Assembly: GCF_004792695.1 (NCBI RefSeq)
Contig: NZ_SRXU01000004.1
Coordinates: 62,001-126,000, forward strand
Source of the DNA: Sphingomonas naasensis
GTDB lineage: Bacteria; Pseudomonadota; Alphaproteobacteria; Sphingomonadales; Sphingomonadaceae
Direction: 5' to 3'
DNA: 64,000 bases
The position numbers and the translations under genes are program-made. Shown one piece after another: positions 7,804 through 16,694 of this stretch. The notes below the pieces were generated by a model, which ran no database searches, had not been told where the DNA came from, and worked only from the letters and a program-made list of their open reading frames with translations. Every line of letters starts with the position of its first letter. The first letter of the stretch is position 1.

Positions 7804-10272
7804 ATGCGGCCCGGAACGAAGCTGTTGCTTGCCACCACGATTTTCTGGGCCGCGCCGGCTTTGGCGCAGCAAGCGCCGACAGCGCTGTCGGGCGGCCCGA
7901 CCGTGGCCGACCCCGCCAAATGGCCCAAGGCCGCCAGCCCGGGGCTGGTCGATCCCGGGACCGAGAAGTTCGTCTCCGATCTGATGGCGAAGATGACGCT
8001 CGAGCAGAAGGTCGGGCAGATGATCCAGGGCGACATCGCCAGCGTGAAGCCCGAGGATCTGCGGAAGTATCCGCTCGGCTCGATCCTCGCCGGCGGCAAT
8101 TCGCCGCCGCTCTCGGGCAATGACCGATCGCCGCAATCCGATTGGGTCGCCACCGCGCGCGCCTTTCGCGCCGTCGCGATGGAACCGCACCCCGGCGGCA
8201 CGCCGATCCCGCTGATCTTCGGCGTCGACGCGGTGCACGGCAACAACAACGTCATCGGGGCGGTGATCTTCCCGCACAATATCGGCCTCGGCGCCGCCAA
8301 TGATCCCGCGCTGATCCGCCGCATCGGCGAGGCGACCGCCGCCGAGACCGCCGCCGCCGGTCCGGATTGGGCGTTCGGCCCGACGCTGGCGGTGCCGCAG
8401 GACGATCGCTGGGGCCGCAGCTATGAAGGCTATTCGGAGGATCCCGCGATCGTCCGTTCCTATGCCGGCGAGATGGTCCGCGGGCTGCAGGGCGAGCCGA
8501 ATACCGCCAATCGCATCCAGAAGGGCCATGTCGCGTCCTCGGCCAAGCATTTCCTCGGCGATGGCGGCACCTTCAACGGCGTCGATCAGGGCGATACCCG
8601 GGTCAGCGAGGACGAGCTGATCGCGATCCACGGCGCCGGCTATCCGGGTGCGATCGATGCCGGCACGCTCACCGTGATGGCGTCGTACAACAGCTGGAAC
8701 GGCGCCAAGATGCACGGCAACAAGTCGCTGCTCACCGATGTGCTCAAGGGCAGGATGGGCTTTCAGGGCTTCGTCGTCGGCGACTGGAACGGCCATGGCC
8801 AGATACCGGGCTGCACCCCCACCGATTGCGCCGCGACCTTCAATGCCGGGCTCGACATGGCGATGGCGCCCGACAGCTGGAAGGGGCTGTTCGATTCGAC
8901 CGTCAAGCACGTCCGCGACGGCACCATCCCGATGGCCCGCATCGACGATGCGGTCCGCCGCATCCTGCGCGTCAAGGTCAAGCTCGGCCTGTTCGATCCG
9001 GCGCGGCCGCTCGAGGGCAAGACCGGCGTGCTCGGCAGCGCAGAGCATCGCGCGATCGCGCGCCAGGCCGCAGTCGAATCGCTCGTCCTGCTCAAGAACA
9101 GCGGCGTGCTGCCGGTCAAGGCCAGCGCCAGGGTGCTGGTCACCGGCCCGGGCGCCGATTCGATGGGCATGCAGACCGGCGGCTGGACGCTGAGCTGGCA
9201 GGGCGACGGCAACGGCAACGAGCTGTTCCCCAATGGCGAGACGATCTTTGCCGGGGTGAAGAAGGCAGTCGAGGCAGCCGGTGGCACCGCGACGCTCTCG
9301 GCCGACGGCAGCTTCACGTCCCAGCCCGACGTCGCGATCGTCGTGTTCGGCGAGCAGCCCTATGCCGAGATGCGCGGCGACATCCGCACGCTCGAATTCC
9401 AGCCCGGCGACAAGCAGGCGCTCGGCCTGCTCAAGAAGCTCAAGAACGCCGGCGTGCCGGTGGTCTCGGTGTTCCTCTCGGGCCGCCCCTTGTGGACCAA
9501 CCCCGAGCTCAACGCCTCGGACGCGTTCGTCGCGGCATGGCTGCCCGGCAGCGAGGGCGGGGCGGTTGCCGACGTGCTGGTCGGCGATGCCGCCGGCAAG
9601 CCGCGCGCCGACTTCAAGGGCCGCCTCTCGTTCAGCTGGCCCAAGACCGCGGGCCAGTTCGCCAACAACAAGGGCAAGCCCGGCTATGACCCGCTGTTCG
9701 CGCTCGGCTATGGCCTCAGCTACGCCAGGGGCGGCGACGTCCCGACGCTCAGCGAGGAGGCGGGGCTAGATCCCTCGCTCGGCAACACCAGCACCTTCTT
9801 CGCCAAGGGCGTGACGCCCGCGCCCTTTTCTTTCGCGACCGACAGCCGGGTGACGCGCAAGACCGTCGACGGTCCGCAGACGCAGGAAGGCGCGCAGCAG
9901 CTCGCCTGGCCCAACGGCCCGGCGACGCTCCGCATCGGCGGGGGCGGCGAGCTCGATCTCACGCGCGAGGCCAATGGCGATCTGTCGCTCCAGATCAACT
10001 ATCGGGTCGATCGCGCGCCGGCGGGCAAGGTCCAGCTCTCGATGGACGGCGGCAACACCAAAGGTGGCATCGACGCGACCAGCCTGTTCACCGGCCAGAC
10101 CGGCACGTGGCGCACCGCCAAGGTCTTCCTCAAATGCTATCAGCAGAACGGCGTCGATCTCGCCAAGGTCGGCGCGCCGTTCGTGCTCGAGGCGACGGGG
10201 CCGTTCACGCTGAGCATCGCCGATGTCCGGATCGTCTCCGATCCCAACGCCTCGGTCTGCCCCAAGCCGTGA
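7804..10272 (+). CDS. Secreted glycoside hydrolase family 3 beta-glucosidase
   Basis: An 822-residue exported enzyme that hydrolyses terminal beta-linked glucose (or similar sugars) from oligosaccharides. A signal peptide (residues about 1-22, ending in ALAQ) is visible. The GH3 N-terminal barrel includes FGVDAVHGNNNVIGA, AKHFLGDGGTFNGVDQGDT and the nucleophile region GFVVGDWNGHGQ, with Asp in the VGDW position of the family SDW motif. The C-terminal GH3 domain begins near VLVTGPGADSMG. The last 160 or so residues resemble the extra carbohydrate-binding-like domain of ExoP-type marine and sphingomonad enzymes. ATG at 7804 fits the GGAGGAG site better than GTG at 7801. It is followed directly by galM. 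Confidence 0.92.
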   Translation: MRPGTKLLLATTIFWAAPALAQQAPTALSGGPTVADPAKWPKAASPGLVDPGTEKFVSDLMAKMTLEQKVGQMIQGDIASVKPEDLRKYPLGSILAGGNSPPLSGNDRSPQSDWVATARAFRAVAMEPHPGGTPIPLIFGVDAVHGNNNVIGAVIFPHNIGLGAANDPALIRRIGEATAAETAAAGPDWAFGPTLAVPQDDRWGRSYEGYSEDPAIVRSYAGEMVRGLQGEPNTANRIQKGHVASSAKHFLGDGGTFNGVDQGDTRVSEDELIAIHGAGYPGAIDAGTLTVMASYNSWNGAKMHGNKSLLTDVLKGRMGFQGFVVGDWNGHGQIPGCTPTDCAATFNAGLDMAMAPDSWKGLFDSTVKHVRDGTIPMARIDDAVRRILRVKVKLGLFDPARPLEGKTGVLGSAEHRAIARQAAVESLVLLKNSGVLPVKASARVLVTGPGADSMGMQTGGWTLSWQGDGNGNELFPNGETIFAGVKKAVEAAGGTATLSADGSFTSQPDVAIVVFGEQPYAEMRGDIRTLEFQPGDKQALGLLKKLKNAGVPVVSVFLSGRPLWTNPELNASDAFVAAWLPGSEGGAVADVLVGDAAGKPRADFKGRLSFSWPKTAGQFANNKGKPGYDPLFALGYGLSYARGGDVPTLSEEAGLDPSLGNTSTFFAKGVTPAPFSFATDSRVTRKTVDGPQTQEGAQQLAWPNGPATLRIGGGGELDLTREANGDLSLQINYRVDRAPAGKVQLSMDGGNTKGGIDATSLFTGQTGTWRTAKVFLKCYQQNGVDLAKVGAPFVLEATGPFTLSIADVRIVSDPNASVCPKP

Positions 10273-11309
10273 TGGCCGACGCCCCGATCGACACGATCGA
10301 GATCGCCCATGGCGGCATGCGCGCCGAGTTGCTCACGCTCGGCGCAACCTTGCGGCGGCTCGACGTGCCCGGGCGCGACGGCACGCCCGCCAATGTCGTG
10401 CTCGGCTATCGCGATCTCGCCGAATATCGCGCGCACCCGCGCTTCTACGGGGTGGTCGCGGGGCGCTTCGCCAATCGCATCGGCGGGGCGCGCTTCAGCC
10501 TCGACGGCACCGAATATCGGCTGCCGGCGAACAACGGCGCCAACAGCCTCCATTCGGGGCCCAAAGGCTTTGATCTGCAGGACTGGACGATCGAGGCACG
10601 CGACGCGCATTCGGTGACCTTCGGCCTGACGAGCCCGCATCTCGATCACGGCTTTCCTGGCAAGCTCGATGTTCGCGTGCGCTACGCGCTGAGGGATGGC
10701 GGGCTCGCGATCGGCTTTCGCGCCACCACCGATCGCGCGACGGTGATCAACCTCACCCACCATGCCTATTTCAATCTTGCGGGGGAGGGCAGCGGCACCG
10801 CGATCCTCGATCATCTGCTCCAGATCCCGGCGAGCCAGATCACGCCTACCGACGCCGCCCTGATCCCGACCGGCGCCTTCGCCGATGTGGCGGGCGGCCC
10901 GTTCGATTTCCGCAGCCCCAAGCCGATCGGCCGCGACATCGCCGCCGACGATCCCCAACTCCGGCAGGGCGGGGGCTATGATCATAATTTCGTGCTGGTC
11001 GGCGCCGCCGGCACCATCCGCCGTGTGGCGACGCTGTTCGATCCGAAATCGGGCCGGGTGCTCGATCTCCATTCGACCGAGCCGGGGCTGCAATTCTACA
11101 CCGGCAACCATCTCGCCAATGGCGCGCCCGGCACCAGCGGCGGCAGCTATCCTGCCCGCGGCGGGTTGTGCCTCGAGCCCCAGAAATTCCCCGATTCGCC
11201 CAACAAGCCGAACTTCCCTTCGGCGCGGCTCGATCCGGGCAAGGAATATCGCCACGACATGGCGTTCCGCTTCCGCACAGCGAAGGATTCGAGGGAGGCG
11301 TTCGGCTAA
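10272..11309 (+). CDS. galM: Aldose 1-epimerase
   Basis: A 345-residue galactose mutarotase-family protein that interconverts alpha and beta anomers of aldoses, here probably glucose released by the preceding GH3 enzyme. The family motifs are seen: VVAGRFANRI, NNGANSLHSGPKGFD, the catalytic-histidine segment INLTHHAYFNLAGEG, YDHNFVL, and the catalytic-glutamate segment GGLCLEPQKFPDSPN. There is no signal peptide, so it is probably cytoplasmic. The ATG at 10272 overlaps the GH3 stop by one base (TGATG), indicating coupling and a shared operon. Confidence 0.92.
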   Translation: MADAPIDTIEIAHGGMRAELLTLGATLRRLDVPGRDGTPANVVLGYRDLAEYRAHPRFYGVVAGRFANRIGGARFSLDGTEYRLPANNGANSLHSGPKGFDLQDWTIEARDAHSVTFGLTSPHLDHGFPGKLDVRVRYALRDGGLAIGFRATTDRATVINLTHHAYFNLAGEGSGTAILDHLLQIPASQITPTDAALIPTGAFADVAGGPFDFRSPKPIGRDIAADDPQLRQGGGYDHNFVLVGAAGTIRRVATLFDPKSGRVLDLHSTEPGLQFYTGNHLANGAPGTSGGSYPARGGLCLEPQKFPDSPNKPNFPSARLDPGKEYRHDMAFRFRTAKDSREAFG

Positions 11310-11392
11310 CCGCTCGGGTCTGCTGAGGCAGCTTGCCAAGGTACGAGGCTGGCCGCAGGGTGCCTGTCATAGGCGAACGGACGGGGCAGGCG

Positions 11393-11986
11393 ATGCGCGG
11401 GCCGGGGAAGATACGCAATCTGGCATTGGCCGCGGGGCTGCTGGGGCTGGCCTCGGCGAGCATACCGTTCGTCTCCCCCGATCATGCGGACGAGGCGGCG
11501 TGGCTGCTGCTCGGGGCCACGGCGGCGGTTATCGGACTCGGGGCCGCCCTGACGCTGACGATGCGCATGCGGCGAATGCGGAGCCTCCATGCGGGGAAGG
11601 GCGTCATCGCCCGCTGGCGTGTCGAGCCCGCGCTCTGGGCGCGCTTCGTCGCCGATGACCGTGATGCCGAGCGCGACGGGCGCAAGCGAAACAACGCGAT
11701 CCGCCTGCGATCAAGCCCGGATGGGGCGGTCGAGGTGATCGTGGGCGACGACTGCCTGCAGATCGACGGAGACTTCCACCCCGTGCCGCTCGCCGAATTC
11801 AAAGGCGCGGGAATGAGCGCGGGGCCACCCTCGGTTCTCGAGCTGCGCTTCGTCACCCCGCGGCCGCAACAGTCCGACCTGCACTATGCGTTCCGCTTTC
11901 CCGTCGCGCTCGGCGCGGAGGCCGCCGCGCAGCAGGTGATCGATCATTATGATCGCCGCTATCGCGCCAAATACGGGGCGTACTGA
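11393..11986 (+). CDS. Hypothetical membrane protein, 197 aa
   Basis: Not a family that I recognise. Two membrane segments are visible near the N-terminus (LALAAGLLGLASASIPFV and AAWLLLGATAAVIGLGAALTL), followed by a soluble domain of about 120 residues containing FHPVPLAEFKGAGM and LHYAFRFPVALG. The open frame runs back to 11333, but ATG 11393 is the last start that leaves the first membrane helix intact and has a weak GGGGCAGG upstream. It is transcribed alone between galM and the next membrane gene. Confidence 0.6.
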   Translation: MRGPGKIRNLALAAGLLGLASASIPFVSPDHADEAAWLLLGATAAVIGLGAALTLTMRMRRMRSLHAGKGVIARWRVEPALWARFVADDRDAERDGRKRNNAIRLRSSPDGAVEVIVGDDCLQIDGDFHPVPLAEFKGAGMSAGPPSVLELRFVTPRPQQSDLHYAFRFPVALGAEAAAQQVIDHYDRRYRAKYGAY

Positions 11987-12125
11987 CGCGATTCCTTCAC
12001 CGGTGCCGGCGCGCCGGAGAAACTTGGAGGCGCCGCATCATTGCTCAGCGCTTGCTCATCTTCTGCTCATGCCTCGCATCGCGGTCGCCGCCACGATCGA
12101 GCAGCGATGTGACAGGAGGCGAACG

Positions 12126-12689
12126 ATGATCGAAGCAAGCGAACAGGCCGACGCCAGGGCTCCGAACTATTGGCGGATGGCGCGCTGGGCCGGGATCCTC
12201 GCGTTGCTGCTCACCCCGCTGGTGATGATGCAGATCAGTGACGGCTGGCACTGGACGATCGGCAGCTTCGTCTTCGCCGGCGCCGTCATGGGCGGGGTGG
12301 GATTGCTCTACGAGTTCGCCGAGCGCGCGAGCAAGAGCCGCGCCTATCGCGCGGGTGCCGCCATCGCGCTGATCACGGCGTTCCTTACCGTGTGGACTAC
12401 GATCGTGCGCGACGATGGTAACGGCATCGGCTTCCTCATGCTGGTCGTGACCGCGGCGATCGGCGCCTTCGCGGCGTGGTTCCGGGCCGCGGGGATGGCG
12501 CGGGCCATGCTCGGCGTCGCGGTCATGCAGGCGCTGGTCAGCATCGCTGTCGCCACGGCGCCGGTGACCGCGCGCGTGCCCGACGCCCCGTTCCGCTTCC
12601 TCGCGCTTGGCGCTTTCTTCACGGCGCTGTGGCTGACGTCGGCGACCTTTTTCGGCATCGCCGCGAAAGGCGATTACGCGGCGCGTTAG
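12126..12689 (+). CDS. Hypothetical multi-pass membrane protein, 187 aa
   Basis: A hydrophobic protein with about five membrane segments (GILALLLTPLVMMQI, FVFAGAVMGGVGLLYEF, AAIALITAFLTVWTTIV, FLMLVVTAAIGAFAAWF, then FLALGAFFTALWLTSATFFGI). The start at 12126 has a CAGGAGG ribosome-binding site; the reading frame further upstream is not coding-like. It resembles small uncharacterised sphingomonad inner-membrane proteins. No function can be assigned. Confidence 0.68.
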   Translation: MIEASEQADARAPNYWRMARWAGILALLLTPLVMMQISDGWHWTIGSFVFAGAVMGGVGLLYEFAERASKSRAYRAGAAIALITAFLTVWTTIVRDDGNGIGFLMLVVTAAIGAFAAWFRAAGMARAMLGVAVMQALVSIAVATAPVTARVPDAPFRFLALGAFFTALWLTSATFFGIAAKGDYAAR

Positions 12690-12830
12690 GCGTCGGGCGC
12701 GCGCCCGATCCGCCATTTTCACCTACGGAGCAGGAGAATTTGGTCGCGTGAATATCGGTTTTCGTCGCATCGAAAGCGGCGGGTGGCCCGACGCCGGGCA
12801 CCCGATCGGGCTCGACACCGGAAGGCCGCC

Positions 12831-13706
12831 ATGAAGATCTTGCTCGGGGCGCTCGCCTCCCTCTTGCTCACCACCACCGCCGCCGATGCGCAGCCGGCCC
12901 CCGCCGCCGCGCCCGAGGCAGTGATCGCGATGAAGCCGTGGCGCACGCGCTGGGTGCTCGAGGCCGAAGTCGCGGGGAAGAAGGGGCTCTATCTGTTCGA
13001 CACCGGCGCGGGGCTCACCCTCGTGTCCAACGCATCGCTCGCCCGCACCGGCTGCAAGCCCTGGGGCCGGGTCACCGGCTACAACATGATGGGCAATCGC
13101 GGCGACGGGCCGCATTGCGAGGGCATCGCCATGATCGTCGGCGGAGTGAAGCTCGAGCCGCCGATGCTCGGTCCGATCGAGATGGCGGCGTTGAATCCGA
13201 AGGATGCCGAGCTCGACGGCATCATAGGGCTCAACCTGTTCGAAGGCCGCACGGTGACGATCGATTTCGCCGCGGGCACGCTCACGCTCGAATCCGGGGC
13301 TAGCCGCGCCCAGCGCATCGCGACGATGCGCCCGCTGCGCATCCGCCTGAAGCGGGAGGCAGACGGTCGCGCCCTTGCAGTCGCGGCTGCGGTCCCGACG
13401 GCCCAGGGCAATTTGTGGATGGAGTTTGATTCGGGGAATGGCGGCACGGTGCTGGTGTCCAAACCCGTCGCCGAGCTGGTCGGGATGGATCCGAAGCTGG
13501 AAGCGAAGCAGCCGGCCGACTTTGCCGTGATGGAAGGCGTGCGCGCGACGACCCCCGATGCCTTCACTCCGGACATGATCATGGACGGCAATCTCGGCAT
13601 GCCGTTCCTGCGCAACTGGGTCGTCACGCTCGATCTCGATCGCGGGCGCGCCTGGATCGGCAAGCCGCCGGTGCCGCCGGGGCCGGCCTTGCCGCTTGCA
13701 ATGTAG
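12831..13706 (+). CDS. Exported retropepsin-like aspartic protease family protein
   Basis: A 291-residue protein with a signal peptide (LLGALASLLLTTTAADA) and two related lobes, each with an aspartic-protease-like active-site segment: LYLFDTGAGLTLVS at about residues 53-66 and WMEFDSGNGGTVLVS in the second half. D-T/S-G followed by hydrophobic-hydrophobic-G at INLFEG and LGMPFL fits the pepsin/retropepsin-like family found as clan AA proteins in Proteobacteria. The protein is probably periplasmic. The substrate is unknown. ATG 12831 is preferred because it starts at the signal peptide. Confidence 0.72.
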   Translation: MKILLGALASLLLTTTAADAQPAPAAAPEAVIAMKPWRTRWVLEAEVAGKKGLYLFDTGAGLTLVSNASLARTGCKPWGRVTGYNMMGNRGDGPHCEGIAMIVGGVKLEPPMLGPIEMAALNPKDAELDGIIGLNLFEGRTVTIDFAAGTLTLESGASRAQRIATMRPLRIRLKREADGRALAVAAAVPTAQGNLWMEFDSGNGGTVLVSKPVAELVGMDPKLEAKQPADFAVMEGVRATTPDAFTPDMIMDGNLGMPFLRNWVVTLDLDRGRAWIGKPPVPPGPALPLAM

Positions 13707-13822
13707 GAATGCGCAGGAGGCACCCGGCGCCGGCCCGCCACCGCGGTGCGCGCCACCCTGCCTGACCGCCTTCGGCTAGAGTCCGGATTGATCGCGGCCG
13801 GCCGCTGGGGCAGCCTCGCGCG

Positions 13823-14350
13823 ATGGAGATCCGCGATGCTGTCTCATCGAGCGACTTCGCCGCCGTCGCGGCGCTGATGCGGGCGTTCATCCAATGGCAT
13901 TATGCCCGGCACGCGCGCGACCGGCACATCATCGACAGCTATTTCGAGCCCGCCGCGTTCGAGGCCGAGCTCGACGCCCTGCCGGGCGAGTTCGCCCCGC
14001 CCGCGGGCGCGTTGCTGGTCGCGGAGGCGCAGGGCCGCATTCTCGGCTGCGTCGCGCTGCGGCCACTGGCGGACGGCAGCTGCGAGATGAAGCGCATGTT
14101 CGTCGATCCGGACTACCACGGCGCCGGGGCCGGGCGGGCGCTCGCCGAAGCGGTGATCGAACGCGCCCGGGCGCTCGGTTATGTCAGGATGCTGCTCGAT
14201 ACCGGCCCGGCGCAGAAGGAAGCGCAGGGCCTGTACCGCGCGCTCGGCTTCCGCGACGTGGCGCCCTATTATGATCTGCCGCCGTTGCTGCGCGACTGGC
14301 TGGTGTTCATGGAACGCGATTTGATCGAGGCCGCCCCCACCCGGAGCTGA
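13823..14350 (+). CDS. GNAT-family N-acetyltransferase
   Basis: A 175-residue GNAT protein. The acetyl-CoA binding motif A is seen as MKRMFVDPDYHGAGAGRALAEAVIERA, preceded by GRILGCVALRPL (beta4) and followed by MLLDTGPAQKEAQGLYRALGFRDV (motif B), a layout common in small-molecule acetyltransferases. The substrate cannot be inferred. It converges closely (35 bp) with the methyltransferase gene on the other strand. Confidence 0.87.
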   Translation: MEIRDAVSSSDFAAVAALMRAFIQWHYARHARDRHIIDSYFEPAAFEAELDALPGEFAPPAGALLVAEAQGRILGCVALRPLADGSCEMKRMFVDPDYHGAGAGRALAEAVIERARALGYVRMLLDTGPAQKEAQGLYRALGFRDVAPYYDLPPLLRDWLVFMERDLIEAAPTRS

Positions 14351-14385
14351 CGGCCTTCGTGCCCGGCAACCATATGCGCGTCGCG

Positions 14386-15162
14386 TCAGGGTCGCGCCCG
14401 GCAGGCCGATGCCTCGATCTGCAGCGCATCGATCGAGAACGAGCCGTCGGGCTCGATCGCGAAATAGCGTGCCGTCTCGCGCGATGCCCATTGCTGCAGC
14501 GATCGGATCGCCGCCCGGTGCGCGTCGGGGGTCCGCATGCGATCCACCCAGGACGGATAGTCCATCCGCAACCGCCGCTTCTGCGTGCCCGTCACCCGGA
14601 AGCCCGCGCGGTCCAGCCCGGCGGCCCATTCGGCCTCGCTATGGTCGCGAACATGCGAGGGATCGCGCAGCAGCTCGACTGCCTGCAGATGCGTGTCGAA
14701 GATCGGATGCCCCGGCGAGACCACATCGATGAAGATCGCGGTCGCGCCGGGCTTCAGGATGCGCCGTGCCTCGCGCAACCCGGCATCGAAATCGCGCCAG
14801 TGATGCGCCGAGAAGCGGCACCCCAGCAGGTCGAAGCTGGCATCTCCGAACGGCAGCTTCTCGGCCGGCGCGACGCAGGTCTCGATATTCGCCAGTCCGC
14901 GCTGCCGGGCGGTTTCGTGCACCGCGTCCAGCATCGCTGCGGAAAGGTCGATCGCCGTTACCGATCGGGCATGGCGCGCCAGCCGATAGGCGACGTGCCC
15001 GCCGCCCGATCCGAGGTCCGCCGCGCGATCCGGGCGCATCCGGGCGACGATCGCCTCCAACGCGTCGAGATCCTCGCCTCCGGCATGGACGCTGCTTTCG
15101 ACATAGGCGGCCGCCTGCGCGCCGAACTGGTCTTCGACAACGGCATCATGGGAACGGGTCAC
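14386..15162 (-). CDS. Class I SAM-dependent methyltransferase (UbiE/Methyltransf_11 type)
   Basis: A 258-residue methyltransferase. SAM motif I is AADLGSGGGHVAYRLA (about residues 46-61), followed by the acidic VTAIDLSAAML, then APAEKLPFGDASFDLLGCRFSAHHW (motifs II and III) and ILKPGATAIFIDVVSPG. This pattern fits small-molecule methyltransferases of the UbiE/arsenite/tocopherol type. It is transcribed divergently from an HTH regulator at 15242, 79 bp away, which probably controls it. Confidence 0.85.
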   Translation of the reverse strand: MTRSHDAVVEDQFGAQAAAYVESSVHAGGEDLDALEAIVARMRPDRAADLGSGGGHVAYRLARHARSVTAIDLSAAMLDAVHETARQRGLANIETCVAPAEKLPFGDASFDLLGCRFSAHHWRDFDAGLREARRILKPGATAIFIDVVSPGHPIFDTHLQAVELLRDPSHVRDHSEAEWAAGLDRAGFRVTGTQKRRLRMDYPSWVDRMRTPDAHRAAIRSLQQWASRETARYFAIEPDGSFSIDALQIEASACRARP

Positions 15163-15200
15163 GGCTTTTCTCCTCCACGCCTCTGGAGCGCAGCCTTCAA

Positions 15201-15231
15201 CCTGTTACAATGGACAAAGTTATCCTGTTAT
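15201..15231. promoter_or_regulatory. Direct repeat in the divergent methyltransferase/regulator promoter
   Basis: CCTGTTAC at 15201-15208 and CCTGTTAT at 15224-15231 form a direct repeat with a 23-base period, in the 79-bp region shared by the divergent genes. The spacing is close to two helical turns, as expected for a dimeric HTH regulator. The AT-rich tract between them may include the promoter elements of the regulator gene. Assignment as an operator is inference. Confidence 0.4.
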
Positions 15232-15241
15232 AAGAAGGCCC

Positions 15242-16021
15242 ATGAACGCGGACGAACAGCGCAGATTGCTCGGGCAGTTCGTCCGTTCGCATCGCGAGCG
15301 CGCGACGCCGGATCGGGTCGTGCGCCGCCGCCGCACGCCAGGGTTGCGGCGGGAGGAGTTGGCGGCGCGCGCCGGTATCGGCGTCACCTGGTGCGCCTGG
15401 ATCGAGCAGGGCCGTGATATCAGCGTTTCGCCGACCACGCTCGCCCGTCTCGCCGCGGCGCTCGCGCTGACCGCGGCCGAGCGCGCCTATCTGTTCGAGC
15501 TTGCGGGCCGCCGCGATCCCGAAGCGCCGCAATCGCCGGCGCTCTCCGAAGCGCCTGAGGCTGTCGCCGCGCTCGTCGCGGCGCTGCCGCATCCCGCCTA
15601 TGGGCTGGACCCGTTGTGGAACGCGTCGTGCTGGAATCAGCCTGCCGCGGATCTGTTCGCTGATTGGCTCGGCGAGGGATGCCAGCGTAATCTGCTCCGT
15701 TACACCTTCACCCAGCCGTCGGCGCGGGCGCTTCTGCCTGATTGGGAGCAGCGGGCACGGCGCCTGCTCGCCGAATTTCGCGCCGATTGCGCCCGCATGC
15801 TCAACGATGCCGCGCTGGACCAGCTCGTCGCGCAGCTCCGGAGCGAATCCGATCTCTTCGCGCATGAATGGGATGCGCAGACCGTGATGGCGCGCGAAGG
15901 CGGTCCGCGCAGCTTCCTCCATCCCCGGCAGGGGCGGCTCCGCTACGCCCAGCACACCTTCAGCCCGGCGGAGCGGCCCGATCACAAGCTGGTGGTGCTG
16001 GTGCCTGCGCTTGCCGTGTAG
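15242..16021 (+). CDS. HTH transcriptional regulator with MmyB-like ligand-binding domain
   Basis: A 259-residue regulator. The N-terminal Xre-type helix-turn-helix (GQFVRSHRERATPDRV, RTPGLRREELAARAGIGVTWCAWIEQGRD) is followed by the MmyB-like domain (ALVAALPHPAYGLDPLWNASCWNQPAADLF, RNLLRYTFTQPSAR). This architecture is that of the XRE/MmyB family, where the second domain probably binds a fatty-acid-like ligand. Many members sit divergent to the single SDR or methyltransferase gene that they repress, as here. Confidence 0.88.
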   Translation: MNADEQRRLLGQFVRSHRERATPDRVVRRRRTPGLRREELAARAGIGVTWCAWIEQGRDISVSPTTLARLAAALALTAAERAYLFELAGRRDPEAPQSPALSEAPEAVAALVAALPHPAYGLDPLWNASCWNQPAADLFADWLGEGCQRNLLRYTFTQPSARALLPDWEQRARRLLAEFRADCARMLNDAALDQLVAQLRSESDLFAHEWDAQTVMAREGGPRSFLHPRQGRLRYAQHTFSPAERPDHKLVVLVPALAV

Positions 16022-16179
16022 GAATGCGCGCGCTGGCCCGGACCGGCCGCCCGCGCCGCCGCTTTATTCCCACCGGCACGCGCAACCACCTTTCCTGCCC
16101 GCGCAACGCGCGAGTCCTCATTGCGCGCAAGGTGCGAAGCTTGCGGCCAGCAATCCAACACCGACGCGCGCGCGATTTC

Positions 16180-16599
16180 CTACGGCGTCTTGCGCTCGAC
16201 GTTGAAGATCTTGTTGACGATCCGCCACTCGCCATCGGCCTTCACCAGCGAAAGATAGTCGGTGAATTTCACGCTCGGATAGTCGAGCACCACCTTGGCC
16301 ATCGCCGCGTTGCCGGTGACGTCGAGGCTCTCGATCGACCGACGGCGCTGCGCTTCGTCGGCGGCGGGCTTGCCCGGCGCGCCGGCGATGAAGTCGGTCA
16401 CCGTGCGCTCGGCGAACGCGCCGTCCTTGTTCCAGTAGAGCATGCCCTTGGGATGGAAAGCGGCGCGAAACTCGTCCGCGCTGCCGGTGATGTGCCCGGC
16501 GAGATAGTGGTTCACCGCGGCGCGCGCGCCCGCCTCGTCCTTCTCCTGCGCGAGGGCAGGGGTGGCGATCGTCAGCGCGGCAAGCAGCAGCATACGCAT
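16180..16599 (-). CDS. Exported nuclear transport factor 2 (NTF2)-like family protein
   Basis: A 139-residue protein with a signal peptide (MRMLLLAALTIATPALA) followed by an NTF2/SnoaL-like domain (DEAGARAAVNHYLAGHITGSADEFRAAFHPKG at its start, LSLVKADGEWRIVNKIFN at its end). This family of lumazine-binding-like proteins is broad, and members can be enzymes or ligand binders, so no specific role is claimed. The ATG at 16599 has a GAGGAG ribosome-binding site and starts at the signal peptide; the long frame upstream is antisense to no known gene but in the shadow of the dehydrogenase gene. It is 95 bp downstream of the dehydrogenase gene. Confidence 0.8.
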   Translation of the reverse strand: MRMLLLAALTIATPALAQEKDEAGARAAVNHYLAGHITGSADEFRAAFHPKGMLYWNKDGAFAERTVTDFIAGAPGKPAADEAQRRRSIESLDVTGNAAMAKVVLDYPSVKFTDYLSLVKADGEWRIVNKIFNVERKTP

Positions 16600-16694
16600 A
16601 GGCTGGACTCCTCGGAGATGAGGTGTCCAGCCTAGTGACTTCGAACGCCGGCGCAACGTCGGCAGGGCCGAACGTCGCGCCGGCGGGATCAACG

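Noticed and set aside
7720..9048. A 442-residue minus-strand frame inside the GH3 gene
   Set aside because: Antisense shadow of a clear glycoside hydrolase; composition rich in Arg, Asp, His and no domain.
10140..11339. A 399-residue minus-strand frame over aldose 1-epimerase
   Set aside because: Antisense shadow of galM, which has intact catalytic motifs.
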